DNA from: Lysobacter capsici
Lineage (GTDB): Bacteria; Pseudomonadota; Gammaproteobacteria; Xanthomonadales; Xanthomonadaceae
Direction: 5' to 3'
NCBI RefSeq assembly: GCF_014779555.2
Contig: NZ_CP094357.1
Span: 6,175,189 to 6,239,188 of the forward strand
DNA length: 64,000 bases
Every line of letters starts with the position of its first letter. Position 1 is the first letter of the stretch. The notes under the pieces were generated by a model. That model was not told where the DNA came from, made no database searches, and saw only the letters and a list, made by a program, of their open reading frames with translations. Of this stretch, positions 52,904 through 63,533 are shown piece after piece. The position numbers and the translations under genes are program-made.

Positions 52904-54004
52904 ATGCTGTTCACCTCCCACCGCCTGGGTGACTTCGACACCCGTAACCGCATCGTCATGCCGCCGATGACCCGCTCGCGCGCCGGCCGCGGCGATGTCG
53001 CCACCGAGCTGATGGCGCAGTACTACGCTCAGCGCGCCGGCGCCGGCCTGATCGTCAGCGAAGGCACCCAGATCAGCCGCCAGGGCCAGGGTTATGCGTG
53101 GACGCCGGGCATCTACAGCGCCGAACAGGTCGCCGGCTGGCGCAAGGTCACCGATGCGGTGCATGCGCAGGGCGGCCGCATGTTCGCGCAGCTATGGCAT
53201 GTCGGCCGCGTCTCGCACGTCGCCTTGCAGGAAGATGGCGCCGCGCCGGTGTCGTCGTCGCCGCTGACCGCGATCGGGGTGAAAGTGTTCGTCGATGTCG
53301 AAGGCCGCGGGCCGGAAGCCGGGGTCGGCGAGATGGTCCAGCACTCCACGCCGCGCGCGCTTAACGTCGAGGAAATCGCCGGCATCGTCGCCGACTTCGC
53401 CCAGGCCGCGCGCAACGCGCTCGACGCCGGGTTCGACGGGGTCGAACTGCACGGCGCCAACGGCTATCTGATCAACCAGTTCATCGATTCGCAGGCCAAC
53501 ACCCGCGGCGACGAATACGGCGGCTCACTGGCCAATCGCCTGCGCTTCCTGCGCGAAGTCGCGCAAGCGGTGTTCGACGTGGTCGGCCCCGGCCGCCTGG
53601 GCGTGCGCCTGGCGCCGTTGACCACCTTGCAAGGCGCGGTCGACGACACCCCGCAGGCGACCTATCTGGCCGCGGCGAAAATCCTCGACGACATCGGCGC
53701 GGCCTATATCCACATCGCCGAAGCCGATTGGGACGACGCACCCGGCATGCCCGACGCGTTTCGCGAAGCGCTGCGCATCGTGTTCGGCGGCAGTCTGATT
53801 TATTCAGGCCGCTATACGAAACAACGCGCCGAGGAAGCCTTGCGCAAGGGCTGGGCCGACCTGATCGGTTTCGGCCGGCCGTTCATCGCCAATCCGGATC
53901 TGCCGTACCGGCTCGAACACGATCTGCCGATGAACGAAGGCGATCGCACGCGTTATTTCGGCGGCGGCGCGCAAGGCTATACCGACTATCCACGCGCGGC
54001 GTGA
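52904..54004 (+). CDS. nemA: alkene reductase, Old Yellow Enzyme family (NemA-like)
   Basis: 366 aa, FMN-dependent TIM barrel. N-terminal RIVMPPMTRSRAG (FMN contacts), GLIVSEGTQIS, FAQLWHVGRVSH, the active-site GVELHGANGYLINQF (His/Asn pair binding the electron-withdrawing group), SQANTRGDEYGGSLANRLRF, and C-terminal GFGRPFIANPDLP (FMN phosphate). It reduces alpha/beta-unsaturated carbonyls, maleimides and nitro-esters with NADPH. ATG 52904 is chosen because homology begins at MLFTSHRLGDF. With dkgB and the MFS gene it forms a likely reactive-electrophile response cluster; no repressor gene is adjacent. Confidence 0.93.
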   Translation: MLFTSHRLGDFDTRNRIVMPPMTRSRAGRGDVATELMAQYYAQRAGAGLIVSEGTQISRQGQGYAWTPGIYSAEQVAGWRKVTDAVHAQGGRMFAQLWHVGRVSHVALQEDGAAPVSSSPLTAIGVKVFVDVEGRGPEAGVGEMVQHSTPRALNVEEIAGIVADFAQAARNALDAGFDGVELHGANGYLINQFIDSQANTRGDEYGGSLANRLRFLREVAQAVFDVVGPGRLGVRLAPLTTLQGAVDDTPQATYLAAAKILDDIGAAYIHIAEADWDDAPGMPDAFREALRIVFGGSLIYSGRYTKQRAEEALRKGWADLIGFGRPFIANPDLPYRLEHDLPMNEGDRTRYFGGGAQGYTDYPRAA

Positions 54005-54055
54005 CCGCATCGCGCGTGGTTCCACCGGCGGCGCGGCCTGGCCGCGCCCACGGCG

Positions 54056-57000
54056 CTATGACTTCACGATTTCCATCAGTTTCCCGAACCCGTCCACGAC
54101 GTCGTACCTGACCTCCTCGCCGGCGTGGCGCCGATTCATCGCCTCGAAGAATTTCCGCGCGCACTGGGTTTTCGTCTTCTCGACCGCGCGCAGTTCCATC
54201 GACGCCATCGAGCCCTTGGTCTCGGCGACGAAGTAGATGTGCTTGACGCTGCCTTCCTTGAACGCGATCGCCCAGTCGGGGTTGTAGTCGCCGACCGGCG
54301 TGGGAATCGAAAATCCCCGAGGCAGCTTGGCGTAGACCACCACGTCGGTGGCGGTGTCCAGTTCCTTCACGAATTCGCGTTCGACCATCGAATCCGTCAG
54401 CGCGTAGTCGTAGACGTGCTTGTTGAGCTTGTCGCCGGCCTTGCTGAAATCCTGCTTGCTTTGTCTGGAGGTAAAGATATCCAGATCGAACCTGTCCTCG
54501 ACCGGATCGTAAGCCAGGTGCTCGACGATGACCGTGGCTTTTTGTTCGTTGATCATCCGGATCGCTTCGGCGATGAAGCTTTCCGGATTGCTTTTGTATT
54601 GGGCGAACACCGCGGCGTTCACGCCCGTCAGGATCGCGGCCACGGTGCGGCGGGTCAGCCGCGTGCCCTCGGCGATCTGGCCGATCAGGTCGTAGGCCAC
54701 CTGCGAATGCGCCGAGCGCTTGTCGTATTCGACCTCGGTTTCCAGCACCCTGAAGCTGGCGCCGCGCTTGAGCGCGTCCGGTTCGATCCGGCTCAGCTGT
54801 TCGCCTGTCTGGATCGTGTATCGCAACGGCGCGACCCGCAGGCCTTCGTCTTTGTCGTTGAGCGCGGCGACGGCCTTGGCGACAAGTTCGTCGGAATCGA
54901 AATCGACGCTGTACGCGGCCTTGCGGTTGATGCGCTGCCACAGCGCCTTGAACTCGCGCTTTTCGAAGTTCGCGTTGAGCGGATTGGTCTTGGTCCGGCG
55001 GTCATCGCCGATGTCGGGAAGCTGGCCGTCGCTGAAGATCGTATCGATCAACCTGAACACCTGCTGCGCGTGCGGCTGCAACTCCTCCGGCAACGGCGCC
55101 AGCGCGCCGTGCTGCCTGGCCTGGCGATAAGCATCGGTGATGCGGTCGGCATCGTCGGTGTAATCGTTCTTGACCAGGTATCGGTAGATCTGCTTCGCCA
55201 GCTGCGGTGAAACCTCGAGATCGCCGCCCGCCGTGCGCAACACCTTACCCGCGAAATAGTCTTCGCTCGCCTGCCTGGGCCGCGCCGACAAGGAGCCGCT
55301 GATGTCCTTTTGCAAGGCGGCGACGAAGTCCTTGTAGCTTTCGCCGGCCACCACGGTCAGCACGTTGATGTCGTGCACGGTGGCCGGATGGTCCATGCGC
55401 TCGCCGTTCTGGTCGACCGACAGGCGCAGCCCGCGTCCGACCTCCTGCCGGCGCGAGATGGTGTGGTCGCTGTGCTTGAGCGCGCAGATCACGAACACGT
55501 TCGGATTGTCCCAGCCTTCGCGCAGCGCGGAATGCGAGAAGATGAAACGCACCGGTTCGTCCAGCGACAGCAATCGTTCCTTGCGCTTGAGAATCAGATC
55601 GTACGCATCCGCGTCGCTGGACAGGCCGGCGTTCTCGCCGCGCTTTTCCACCTCGGGATCGACCATCCGCCTGGTCTTCTTGTCGATCGAGAAATAGCCG
55701 CTGTGGGTATCTTCCGGCGCGATGGCCTTCAGGTAACGCGTGTACGGCGTTTCCTCCAGCGCGAGCATCTCGCCCAGATACTGCCGGTACTCGTCCTCGA
55801 ACACCCGCGCGTACTCGCCCTTTTCGTCCTCGGCGGAATAGTCGCGGTACTTGGCCACCTCATCGATGAAGAACAGGCTCAGCACTTTTACACCCTGATG
55901 GAACAGCGCCTGTTCCTTGTCGAAATGGGCCTTGATGGCTTCGCGGATCTGGATGCGGCGCAGCAGGATTTCGTCGACGTCGCCGATCGCTTCGCCGACC
56001 GCCAGTTCCACGCCGTTGGCGAAGCTCACGGTGTCGGCATTGGCGTCGATTTCGTCGACCACGAAGCCGCGGTACTGCTCCAGCGCGTTGGAAAATTTCG
56101 CCGACAGCAGATTGTCGCCCTTGCTCAGTTTCCTCACCACGCGCCCGATCGTGCCGTCGGCCCGCCGATGCTCGAGTTCCAGCCGCGCCAGCGGCGGCCG
56201 GTCGCTGGAGATCTCGATCGACTGCAGATACAGGTAGGCATTGGTGCCCGCCAATCCCTTCACCGAGATGCCGCGCACCGCGATCTTCTTGACCAGCTTG
56301 AGCTGATACGCGTCCAGCGCGTCGAGGCGGTGAATCTTGTTATGCACGGTCTTGTGCGTGGCCGAATAGCGCAGAACCGCCAAGGGCTTGAAGTTGCCCA
56401 GCGAATCCAGGGTCTTGCCGCCTTCCATCTTTTGCGGCTCGTCGAGGATCATGATCGGGCGCACCGCGCTGATCACGTCGATGGGACGGCGCGAACCGAA
56501 ATCGTCCAGCTCTTCGTAGATCCTCCGCGCATCCTTGGCCGTGGCGTTGAACGCTTGCGCGTTGATCACCATCACGTTGATGCCGGCGTCCGAGCTGAAG
56601 CTCTCCAGGTGATGAAGCTGCTTGGAGTTGTAGATGAAGAACCGCGCCTTCTTGTGATACGTCTCGAGAAAGTGCTCGGCGGTGATCTTCAAGGATTGGG
56701 CGACGCCCTCGCGGATCGCGATGCTGGGCACCACGATGATGAATTTGCTCCAGCCGTACTGACGGTTGAGCTCGAACAAGGTCTTGATGTAGCAGTAGGT
56801 CTTGCCGGTGCCGGTTTCCATCTCGACATCGAGATTGACCTGCGCGACCTTGGTCTGGACCAGATGCTCGGAGACGTCCAGATTCTGCCGGCGCTGCACC
56901 TGCCGGATGTTGTCGAGCAACTCGTTTTGCGAGAGCACCAGCTCGGCGTTACAACAGTCCACTTGGTAGTCGCCCAGCGGCAGCGCGGCTTGCGGACCCT

Positions 57001-57136
57001 CGGACCGAAGCGATTGCGCCGCCGGATATTCGCGATGGCGAATTGTTTCCCGCGGCGCGGGCTGTCCCCGGAAGCAATCGACCACCGCCTCCACGGCCTG
57101 CGTCTGATAGTCCTGGGTCTTGAACTTGAGCTTCAT
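54056..57136 (-). CDS. res: type III restriction enzyme, Res (helicase-nuclease) subunit
   Basis: 1,026 aa. The superfamily 2 translocase has Walker [20 protein letters not shown] (about residues 105-123), DEPQK as motif II, RYSATHK as motif [22 protein letters not shown] and [12 protein letters not shown] (motif VI). The C-terminal endonuclease has [11 protein letters not shown] and FVAETKG, the PD-(D/E)xK triad. It acts with Mod to cut about 25-27 bp from one of two inversely oriented sites, using ATP. It starts 16 nt after the mod stop, so the genes are cotranscribed. All motifs are intact, so the enzyme should be active. Confidence 0.95.
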   Translation of the reverse strand: MKLKFKTQDYQTQAVEAVVDCFRGQPAPRETIRHREYPAAQSLRSEGPQAALPLGDYQVDCCNAELVLSQNELLDNIRQVQRRQNLDVSEHLVQTKVAQVNLDVEMETGTGKTYCYIKTLFELNRQYGWSKFIIVVPSIAIREGVAQSLKITAEHFLETYHKKARFFIYNSKQLHHLESFSSDAGINVMVINAQAFNATAKDARRIYEELDDFGSRRPIDVISAVRPIMILDEPQKMEGGKTLDSLGNFKPLAVLRYSATHKTVHNKIHRLDALDAYQLKLVKKIAVRGISVKGLAGTNAYLYLQSIEISSDRPPLARLELEHRRADGTIGRVVRKLSKGDNLLSAKFSNALEQYRGFVVDEIDANADTVSFANGVELAVGEAIGDVDEILLRRIQIREAIKAHFDKEQALFHQGVKVLSLFFIDEVAKYRDYSAEDEKGEYARVFEDEYRQYLGEMLALEETPYTRYLKAIAPEDTHSGYFSIDKKTRRMVDPEVEKRGENAGLSSDADAYDLILKRKERLLSLDEPVRFIFSHSALREGWDNPNVFVICALKHSDHTISRRQEVGRGLRLSVDQNGERMDHPATVHDINVLTVVAGESYKDFVAALQKDISGSLSARPRQASEDYFAGKVLRTAGGDLEVSPQLAKQIYRYLVKNDYTDDADRITDAYRQARQHGALAPLPEELQPHAQQVFRLIDTIFSDGQLPDIGDDRRTKTNPLNANFEKREFKALWQRINRKAAYSVDFDSDELVAKAVAALNDKDEGLRVAPLRYTIQTGEQLSRIEPDALKRGASFRVLETEVEYDKRSAHSQVAYDLIGQIAEGTRLTRRTVAAILTGVNAAVFAQYKSNPESFIAEAIRMINEQKATVIVEHLAYDPVEDRFDLDIFTSRQSKQDFSKAGDKLNKHVYDYALTDSMVEREFVKELDTATDVVVYAKLPRGFSIPTPVGDYNPDWAIAFKEGSVKHIYFVAETKGSMASMELRAVEKTKTQCARKFFEAMNRRHAGEEVRYDVVDGFGKLMEIVKS

Positions 57137-57152
57137 GGCTTCGCGCGTCGGC

Positions 57153-59051
57153 TCAGATGCATCTGACTTCGGTCGCCGGCGACAGCAGTTTGAAAAGCTG
57201 CTCGACGTTGATCTTGGCCGCGCTGTCCTTGAAGCCGGCGTCGCGGAACACCGCGCGCAACGGCTTATGCGCCGTTAGCTCCTTGACGAAGGCCTCGTCG
57301 ATGCCGCCCTCGGCGTCGAAGCAGGCGGCCAACGCGGCGCCGTCGACGAAGAACACGGTTTTTTCCCGGACGATCGCGCGGCGAATCGGCAAGGTCAGCT
57401 CCAGGCCCCAGTCGACCAGCACCTGAAACAGCAGATCGTCGGCGCCGCGATCGGGCTTGACGTTATCGATGCTGTCGAGCAGATCCTGTTGCGCGGTCTG
57501 ATCGGGACGATGGTGGACCTGCTTCAGGTTGGAGCTGTCGACCTTCAGCACCCGGAAGCCGACGTCGCGGTTCCAGTCCGGATGGCAATCGCCTTGCAGG
57601 ACCTTGGAACCCGAACGCCGGATCCGTTCCTTCGACAACTGCGCGATATCGCCGAAGCCCTCCTTGAACGCATCCGAATCGGGAGCCAGGACTTCGGGAA
57701 GCTGGACCAGAATCGCCCGGCGATTGCCGCCGTCCTCGGCGTTGCATTCGAACATCGCCTGCGCGGTCGTCGCCGATCCGGCGAAAAAATCCAGCACCAG
57801 GCCATCCTTCGGCATGCCCTGGCTCATCAGCGCCTTGATCAACTCGACCGGCTTGGGAAAGGAAAACAATTTCGCGTCGAACAACTCCTTGAGCGCCTTG
57901 GTGGCGGAGCTGTTCATCGGCGTCACGAGCGTGCTCTGGCCGGCATTGCCGCCGGGCCGCTCGATCCACGACGACACCGGCAGCGTGGACTTGATCGCTT
58001 CGGACGCGAATCGCTTGAGCATCGGCGTGCCGCCGGCGCTCTTGGGAAAGATCACTTTTCCTTCGGCGATCTTGCCGGCCATGGTGTGGCGGCTGTAAGG
58101 CCAGTAGCGTCCCTTCGGCGGATAGAACTCGTTGCCGGTGTCCGGATCGGTGATCGGGTAATAGGTGTCGCCGCCGGGCTTGCCCGCGCTGAGGTTGTCG
58201 GAGATCCACGGCCCGCGCGGGTCGTTGTCGGGATTGGTGTATTTCTCGAACGTGCGCTCCACGCCCTTGAGCACCGCCTGCGACTTCGAATAGATCAAAA
58301 CGTATTCGTGGTCTTCGCTGAGGTTGGTCACCGCGTCCATCGCGCCGCTGCGCCGCTTCCAGACGAAACAACCCAGGAAGTTGTCGTGGCCGAAGATCTC
58401 CTCGCAGACTTTCTGCAGGTTGGCCCGTTCGTTGTCGTCGATGGAGATGAAGATCAGGCCGCCGTCGCGCAGCAACTGCCGCGCGATGCGCAGGCGCGGA
58501 TAGATCATCGACAGCCAGTCGGAATGGAAGCGTCCGTTGCTCGGCGCGTTGTGCACCAGCCGTTCGCCGAGTTCGTTAGTGTAGCCGCTCTTGCGCTTGA
58601 ACTCGGTCGCGGCCGACTTGAAGCTGTCCTTGTAGATAAGATCGCTGCCGGTGTTGTACGGCGGATCGATGTAGATCATGTCGATCTTGCCCAGGTAACC
58701 CTCGCGCATCAGCTTCAACGCGTCGAGATTGTCGCCTTCGACGAACAGGTTTGCGGTGCTCGCGAACTCCACGCTTTCGCTTTCGTACGGACGCAGCGCC
58801 GCGTCGACCGAGGCGTTGGACAGTGCCAGGGCTTCGCGCTTTCCCGGCCAGTCGAGTTGGTAACGCTCCTGCGGCCCGTCCACGGCGCGATCGCCGAGCA
58901 GTTGCCGCAGCTTGTCGAAATCCACGCTGCGACGCAGGCTTCCGTCTTCGCCCCGGGTTTCGGTCATCAGTTCCGGGAAGCCTTCGGCGAGGCGTTCGAC
59001 CAGATCGCGCGATGCGTCGTCGCGGGGCGTGCTCAACGTTTCGATCGCCAT
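57153..59051 (-). CDS. mod: type III DNA-methyltransferase, Mod subunit
   Basis: 632 aa beta-group N6-adenine methyltransferase. The catalytic motif [14 protein letters not shown], precedes the AdoMet motif [19 protein letters not shown], as usual for this group. The target-recognition region lies between them (about residues 230-400), containing the variable [20 protein letters not shown] onwards. GGTGA precedes the start. No homopolymeric tract suggesting phase variation is visible in the coding sequence. It forms the Mod2Res1-2 complex with the next gene and alone gives site specificity. A 111-aa gene lies 27 nt upstream. Confidence 0.95.
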   Translation of the reverse strand: MAIETLSTPRDDASRDLVERLAEGFPELMTETRGEDGSLRRSVDFDKLRQLLGDRAVDGPQERYQLDWPGKREALALSNASVDAALRPYESESVEFASTANLFVEGDNLDALKLMREGYLGKIDMIYIDPPYNTGSDLIYKDSFKSAATEFKRKSGYTNELGERLVHNAPSNGRFHSDWLSMIYPRLRIARQLLRDGGLIFISIDDNERANLQKVCEEIFGHDNFLGCFVWKRRSGAMDAVTNLSEDHEYVLIYSKSQAVLKGVERTFEKYTNPDNDPRGPWISDNLSAGKPGGDTYYPITDPDTGNEFYPPKGRYWPYSRHTMAGKIAEGKVIFPKSAGGTPMLKRFASEAIKSTLPVSSWIERPGGNAGQSTLVTPMNSSATKALKELFDAKLFSFPKPVELIKALMSQGMPKDGLVLDFFAGSATTAQAMFECNAEDGGNRRAILVQLPEVLAPDSDAFKEGFGDIAQLSKERIRRSGSKVLQGDCHPDWNRDVGFRVLKVDSSNLKQVHHRPDQTAQQDLLDSIDNVKPDRGADDLLFQVLVDWGLELTLPIRRAIVREKTVFFVDGAALAACFDAEGGIDEAFVKELTAHKPLRAVFRDAGFKDSAAKINVEQLFKLLSPATEVRCI

Positions 59052-59078
59052 GATTCACCAGCCGCGCGCCGCGGAATT

Positions 59079-59414
59079 TCAGTTTTCGCCGAGTCGGTAG
59101 CCCGCTGCGACCAGGGCCCAGAAGAATGCTTGATTGTTGACACGGTATTTCAGGTGACCTCGATACGGCCTGTGGCCCTGTTCGACATCTATCTTCAGCG
59201 CCGCGAACTCATCGAGGAGGTCGTGCTCGCTGTTGAAATAGATGCGGTATTCGCCGCCCCACTTATTCGGTTGATGCTGGTAGTTCGGCCCGGATTCCGG
59301 CGTCTGTCCGGTCCTTTCCCCGTACTCGTTCTCGAAGGCCGCGGCGACGTCCGGGTTGATCTCGACTTCCAGCAGCACATCGCTGGCGTTGTTCTTGAAA
59401 AAATCCACTTCCAT
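59079..59414 (-). CDS. small protein of unknown function heading the type III R-M operon
   Basis: 111 aa, acidic, soluble: MEVDFFKNNASDVLLEVEIN at the start, then PDVAAAFENEYGER, EYRIYFNSEHDLLDEFAALK and FFWALVAAGYRLGEN at the end. AAGGA lies about 9 nt upstream. The gap to mod is only 27 nt on the same strand, so it is probably the first gene of the operon. I recognise no family. Possible roles, all inference: a transcriptional or timing control protein, an accessory to Mod/Res, or an unrelated passenger. It carries no obvious DNA-binding helix-turn-helix. Confidence 0.7.
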   Translation of the reverse strand: MEVDFFKNNASDVLLEVEINPDVAAAFENEYGERTGQTPESGPNYQHQPNKWGGEYRIYFNSEHDLLDEFAALKIDVEQGHRPYRGHLKYRVNNQAFFWALVAAGYRLGEN

Positions 59415-59597
59415 TATTGCATTCCTTGCAGTGATGGTTCGGTTGTATGGCCTGGTTCGGATCGCCGATGCGGGCGGAATTGCCGGCGTAATCCGGGCCT
59501 GGAATCCCGCGTCGATCGCACCGGAGCGCCCGGCATCGGCCCAATCTCGACCGACGGCTCGTCGGGCGCGGCTATCGGCAGTATGTGGCCGTCCCCA

Positions 59598-60965
59598 TCA
59601 TTTGCCGATACAGAAGCTCGAAAAAATATGCCCGAGCAGATCGTCGGCGCGCACGCGGCCGGTGATCTCGCCCAAGGCGTCGTGGGCCTGGCGCAAGGCC
59701 TCGGCCGCGAGATCCAGCATCTCGTGATCGAGCTGCGCGCGCGCATCGTCGAGTTCCTCGCGCGCGCGCAACAGTGCATCGACATGACGCGCGCGCGCGG
59801 TGAACGCGCCTTCGCTGGCGTCGGCCGCGTCGCCCTGCGCCAATGCGCGCAAACGCGCGTGCAGGCGATCGAGCCCGGCGCCGCTGCGCGCGGAAACGAA
59901 CACCCGGTCTTCGCCGCCGATGTCGGCCGGCGTGGGCGAGCCGTAATCGGATTCGATCAGGTCGATCTTGTTGTAGACGTACAGGCAGGCCGGCACGCCG
60001 GCGATCGCGTCGGCGACGCAGGCCAGGCCGCTGTCGGGATCGCGCGCGTCCAGCACCACGATGGCGAGATCGGCGCGGACCAGTTCGCCGCGCGCGCGCC
60101 GCATGCCTTCGCGTTCGATCGCGTCGCCGCCATCGCGCAGGCCGGCGGTGTCGACCAAGGTGAGTTCGACGCCGTCGAGTTTGACCGTCTCGTGCAGCAG
60201 GTCGCGGGTGGTGCCGGCGATGTCGGTGACGATGGCGCGGTCGCTGCCGGCGAGCGCGTTCAACAACGAACTCTTGCCGGCGTTGGGCGGGCCGACGATC
60301 ACTGCATGCAAACCATCGCGCAGGCGGCGGCCGCGTTCGGCGGCGGCGAGCAGATCGTCGAGCGCGCTCGAGGCGGCGGCGAAGCGCGCGCGCAAGGCCG
60401 CGCCGCCGAGCGTGTCGAGCGATTCGTCGGCGAAATCGATCGCCGCTTCGACGTGGACGCGGATCGCCAGCACATCGTCGGCGAGCGCTTCGACCCGGCG
60501 CGAGAATTCGCCGTCGAGCGCGCGACGCGCGGCGCGCGCGGCGCGCGCATCGCCGGCCGCGATCAGGTCGGCGACCGCTTCGGCCTGGGCGAGATCCAGG
60601 CGGCCTTCGAGAAAAGCGCGTTCGCTGAATTCGCCGGGCCGCGCGCGGCGCGCGCCCAAGGCGCACACGCGCGCGAGCAATTCCTCCAGCAGCGCCGGGC
60701 CGCCGTGCGCCTGCAGTTCGACCACGTCCTCGCCGGTGTAGCTGGCCGGCGCGGCGAAGTACAGGGCGATGCCGTCGTCGAGGGTCTCGCCCTGGGCGTC
60801 GCGGAAATGCACGTAGTGGGCGTGGCGCGGCTGCAGTTCGCGCGCGGCGATGGCCTGGGCGATCTCGAGCGAGCGCGAGCCCGACACGCGGACGATGCCG
60901 ACGCCGCCGGCGCCCGGAGCGGTGGCGATCGCGGCGATGGTGTCGCGGGCGGGAGCGGTGGTCAT
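59598..60965 (-). CDS. mnmE: tRNA modification GTPase MnmE
   Basis: 455 aa. N-terminal folate-binding domain ([37 protein letters not shown]), helical domain, inserted G domain with [12 protein letters not shown] (G1), TDIAGTTRD (G2), DTAGLRD (G3) and YNKIDL (G4), and the C-terminal CIGK whose Cys is near the active site. With MnmG it makes cmnm5U/mnm5U at wobble U34 of several tRNAs. The start at 60965 gives [18 protein letters not shown]. It belongs to the conserved dnaA-proximal set with yidC, rnpA and rpmH. GC content is clearly higher than in the neighbouring R-M operon. Confidence 0.96.
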   Translation of the reverse strand: MTTAPARDTIAAIATAPGAGGVGIVRVSGSRSLEIAQAIAARELQPRHAHYVHFRDAQGETLDDGIALYFAAPASYTGEDVVELQAHGGPALLEELLARVCALGARRARPGEFSERAFLEGRLDLAQAEAVADLIAAGDARAARAARRALDGEFSRRVEALADDVLAIRVHVEAAIDFADESLDTLGGAALRARFAAASSALDDLLAAAERGRRLRDGLHAVIVGPPNAGKSSLLNALAGSDRAIVTDIAGTTRDLLHETVKLDGVELTLVDTAGLRDGGDAIEREGMRRARGELVRADLAIVVLDARDPDSGLACVADAIAGVPACLYVYNKIDLIESDYGSPTPADIGGEDRVFVSARSGAGLDRLHARLRALAQGDAADASEGAFTARARHVDALLRAREELDDARAQLDHEMLDLAAEALRQAHDALGEITGRVRADDLLGHIFSSFCIGK

Positions 60966-61050
60966 GGCGGCGATGATAAATGCCGGGGACGGGGGCGTGC
61001 GTGTTTGTCGGGGGTCGCCATCAAACCCCGGCCCGGCGTGCTGTTTGCTC

Positions 61051-61133
61051 GTCATCCCCGCGAAGGCGGGGATCCAGAGACTTCAGAGCCCTGCCTGGAT
61101 GAAGCCCTGGATTCCCGCCTTCGCGGGGATGAC
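61051..61133. repeat. inverted repeat of the GTCATCCCCGCGAAGGCGGG type
   Basis: The left arm (GTCATCCCCGCGAAGGCGGG onwards to CCAG) and right arm (CTGGATTCCCGCCTTCGCGG then GGATGAC) are near-perfect reverse complements around about 30 nt. Such elements are common in Xanthomonas, Bordetella and Neisseria genomes (the dRS3-like consensus). The copy here lies between yidC and mnmE. Confidence 0.9.
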
Positions 61134-61225
61134 GGGCACACACAGTGGCCAGATCCCGAAGCTCGAATCGACATCGACATCGACGCCGACTCCGAAGAAT
61201 CCAACCATCCCTGTCGCCACAAACA

Positions 61226-61255
61226 CGAAGCCCGCCAGACGGCGGGCTTCGTATC
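61226..61255 (-). terminator. terminator candidate of yidC
   Basis: ACGAAGCCCGCC and GGCGGGCTTCGT form a perfect 12-bp stem with an AGAC loop, 20-50 nt downstream of the yidC stop. On the minus strand the stem is followed by TGTTTGTGG, a weak T-tract. Confidence 0.65.
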
Positions 61256-61275
61256 AAACCAAATCGACAACGACC

Positions 61276-63009
61276 TCAGTCCTTGTCTTTATCCTTGCCC
61301 GGCGTGGCCGAGGCCTCGGCGTAACGCTTGGTCGTCAGCCACTGCTGCAACAGACCCAGACCGCCGTTGGCCACCTGATACAGCACCAGACCGGCCGGCA
61401 GGAACGCCAGGATCACGCCGAAGATCAGCGGCATGAACTGCATCATCTTGGCCTGCGCCGGGTCCATGCCGGTCATCGGCGTGAGCTTCTGCGTGGTCCA
61501 CATGATCGCGATGTTCATCAGCGGCAGCACGAAGAACGGGTCGCGCGCGGTCAGGTCGTGGATCCACAGCATCCACGGCGCATGCCGCAGCTCGACCGAT
61601 TCGGCGAGCATCCAGTACAAGGTCATGAAGATGATCATCTGCGGCAGCAGCGGCAGACAGCCGCCGACCGGGTTGATCTTCTCCTTCTTGTACAGCTCCA
61701 TCAGCGCCATCTGGAACTTCTGCTTGTCCTCGCCGTAGCGCTCCTTGAGCTGGGCCACGCGCGGCTGGAACTTGCGCATCTTCGCCGCCGACTTGTACTG
61801 CGCGGCCGACAGCGGATACAGCGCCAGCTTCAGCAGCACCACCAGGCCGATGATCGCCCAGCCCCAGTTGCCGAACAGGTTGTGCAGTTTTTCCAGCAGC
61901 CAGAACAGGCCGTTGGCCAGGGTCGCGAAGATGCTGTAGCTGCTGAAGTCGACCGCGCGGTCCAGGCCCTGCACGTTCTGCGCTTCGATCGCCTTGACCA
62001 GCTTCGGGCCGATCCACAGGCGCGCCTCGGTCTCGGCCTTGCCGCCGGGGGCGACGGTGACGCCCGGGCCGAGGTCGCGGATCAGGTACTGCGGCAGACC
62101 GCCGGCGTTGAGCTGCTCGAGCGAGAACTGGCCCTGGTCCTTCGTGCCCGGAATCCAGGCGGCGAAGAAGTGGTGCTGCAGCATCGCGATCCAGCCGCCG
62201 GTGACCTGCTTGTCGAGCTTGCCGTCGTCCTGGAACTTATCGAACTTGCGCTTCTCGTACTTGTCGGTCGGGCTGTACCACGCCGCGCCCTGGAAGCTGT
62301 ACTGCTCCGGGCTGAAGGGGCCCTTGTGGACCAGTTCGCGCGGCACCCGGCTGAGCTGGCGGTAGACGAAACCCGACCACGGCGCGGCGCTGGCGTTGAC
62401 GACTTCGTCGCGCACCTTCACCGCGTAGTCGCCGCGGCGGAAACTGTAGGTGCGGGTGATGGTCACGCCGTTCGGGCCGGTCCACACGAACGGCACCGAC
62501 AGGTCGCGCGCGCCGTCGGCGAGGACGACGTTGCGCTGCGGGCCGGCGAAACGGAAACCCGACTCGTGCGTCGGCGCGGCGTTGCCCTGGCTGACCCAGC
62601 CGCTCTGGGCCACGAAGAACAAGGTCGAGTCGCTGGCCAGCAGCCGCATCGGCGGGCTGTTGGGCTCGGAGGTGATCGGATACTTGAGCAGGTCGGCTTC
62701 GCTGAGCTCGCCGCCGCGCAGGTTCACCTTGAGCACGTCGGTGGTCACGGTGACGATGCCGTCGCTGGCGTCGGCCGCGGCGGCGGGAGCGCCCGCGGCC
62801 GGCGAACCGGGCACGGCCGGCGCGGCGCTCGGCACGCCGGGCACCGCGGCCACCGCGCCATTGGCGGCGCTGGGCACGGTGCTGGCCGGCGCGACGATCG
62901 GCGGCGCGGCGGTCGGCGGCGGCGCGGATTTCTCCTTGCCCCACTCCATCCACAACAAGGTCGCCACCATCAGCCAGGCGAGGATCAGAAAAGCACGGGT
63001 CTGGTTCAT
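61276..63009 (-). CDS. yidC: membrane protein insertase YidC
   Basis: 577 aa. N-terminal helix (RAFLILAWLMVATLLWMEW), a Pro/Ala-rich linker (about 28-80), the large periplasmic domain (to about 350), then five-helix insertase core with YPLSAAQYKSAAKMRKFQP, KERYGEDKQKFQMALMELYKK, INPVGGCLPLLPQMIIFMTLY and GLVLYQVANGGLGLLQQW. The cytoplasmic C-tail ends in a lysine/aspartate-rich stretch. It inserts membrane proteins alone and with SecYEG. It starts 15 nt after rnpA; yidD, which often lies between them, is absent here. It is in the rpmH-rnpA-yidC transcription unit. Confidence 0.97.
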   Translation of the reverse strand: MNQTRAFLILAWLMVATLLWMEWGKEKSAPPPTAAPPIVAPASTVPSAANGAVAAVPGVPSAAPAVPGSPAAGAPAAAADASDGIVTVTTDVLKVNLRGGELSEADLLKYPITSEPNSPPMRLLASDSTLFFVAQSGWVSQGNAAPTHESGFRFAGPQRNVVLADGARDLSVPFVWTGPNGVTITRTYSFRRGDYAVKVRDEVVNASAAPWSGFVYRQLSRVPRELVHKGPFSPEQYSFQGAAWYSPTDKYEKRKFDKFQDDGKLDKQVTGGWIAMLQHHFFAAWIPGTKDQGQFSLEQLNAGGLPQYLIRDLGPGVTVAPGGKAETEARLWIGPKLVKAIEAQNVQGLDRAVDFSSYSIFATLANGLFWLLEKLHNLFGNWGWAIIGLVVLLKLALYPLSAAQYKSAAKMRKFQPRVAQLKERYGEDKQKFQMALMELYKKEKINPVGGCLPLLPQMIIFMTLYWMLAESVELRHAPWMLWIHDLTARDPFFVLPLMNIAIMWTTQKLTPMTGMDPAQAKMMQFMPLIFGVILAFLPAGLVLYQVANGGLGLLQQWLTTKRYAEASATPGKDKDKD

Positions 63010-63024
63010 GGGCAGCAGGCAGGC

Positions 63025-63459
63025 TCAGCCGGGACCGGGGTCCGGCATGGGGTCGGAAGGGGAAGCGGCCGGCATTGTGCCGGGCGCCGCAGTTGCGGGC
63101 AATGCGGGCGCCGGCCGGGGCGCGGCGCGCTTGAGCAGACTCAGGAAGGCCGCGCGGAGTTCCTCGCCGCTGCAGCGCGAGGCGCCGGGTCGGGCGACGA
63201 GGACGTAATCGCCGCGCGGAAGCTCGTCGCGCACATGGCGAAAGGCGTCGCGCAACACGCGCTTGATGCGGTTGCGGCCGACCGCGTGCGGATCGACCTT
63301 GCGCGACACCGCCAGGCCCATGCGCGGCGCGAGGTCCGGATCGGGCTGGAAATGCAAAGCGAGCACGGGCAGCGCCACGCGCCGGCCATGCTTGAAGATT
63401 CGGTCGAAATCGGAGCGCGCGCGTACCCGCGCGGTGCGCGGGAAGCGGGTCGAATTCAT
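63025..63459 (-). CDS. rnpA: ribonuclease P protein component
   Basis: 144 aa. The RNR motif AVGRNRIKRVLRDAFRH and RVRARSDFDRIFKHGRR identify the RNase P protein, which helps the catalytic RNA process tRNA 5' ends. The core ends at about residue 112. A Pro/Ala-rich tail of about 30 residues (to PMPDPGPG) is longer than the E. coli protein (119 aa) but common in Xanthomonadaceae-type sequences. It lies 74 nt after rpmH and 15 nt before yidC. Confidence 0.95.
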   Translation of the reverse strand: MNSTRFPRTARVRARSDFDRIFKHGRRVALPVLALHFQPDPDLAPRMGLAVSRKVDPHAVGRNRIKRVLRDAFRHVRDELPRGDYVLVARPGASRCSGEELRAAFLSLLKRAAPRPAPALPATAAPGTMPAASPSDPMPDPGPG

Positions 63460-63533
63460 CGGATGCGATCGGTGACGCGACGCAGGATCGGCACGACAGG
63501 CGCGATCAGACGCGGCGCGTTCGCCGGCAACGC

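Larger units (their letters stand above)
60966..61275. other. intergenic region between yidC and mnmE
   Basis: About 310 bp downstream of yidC, containing a dRS3-like inverted repeat (61051-61133) and the yidC terminator candidate. Promoter elements for mnmE must lie in the right-to-left path here, but I cannot place them. No gene is supported. Confidence 0.5.
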
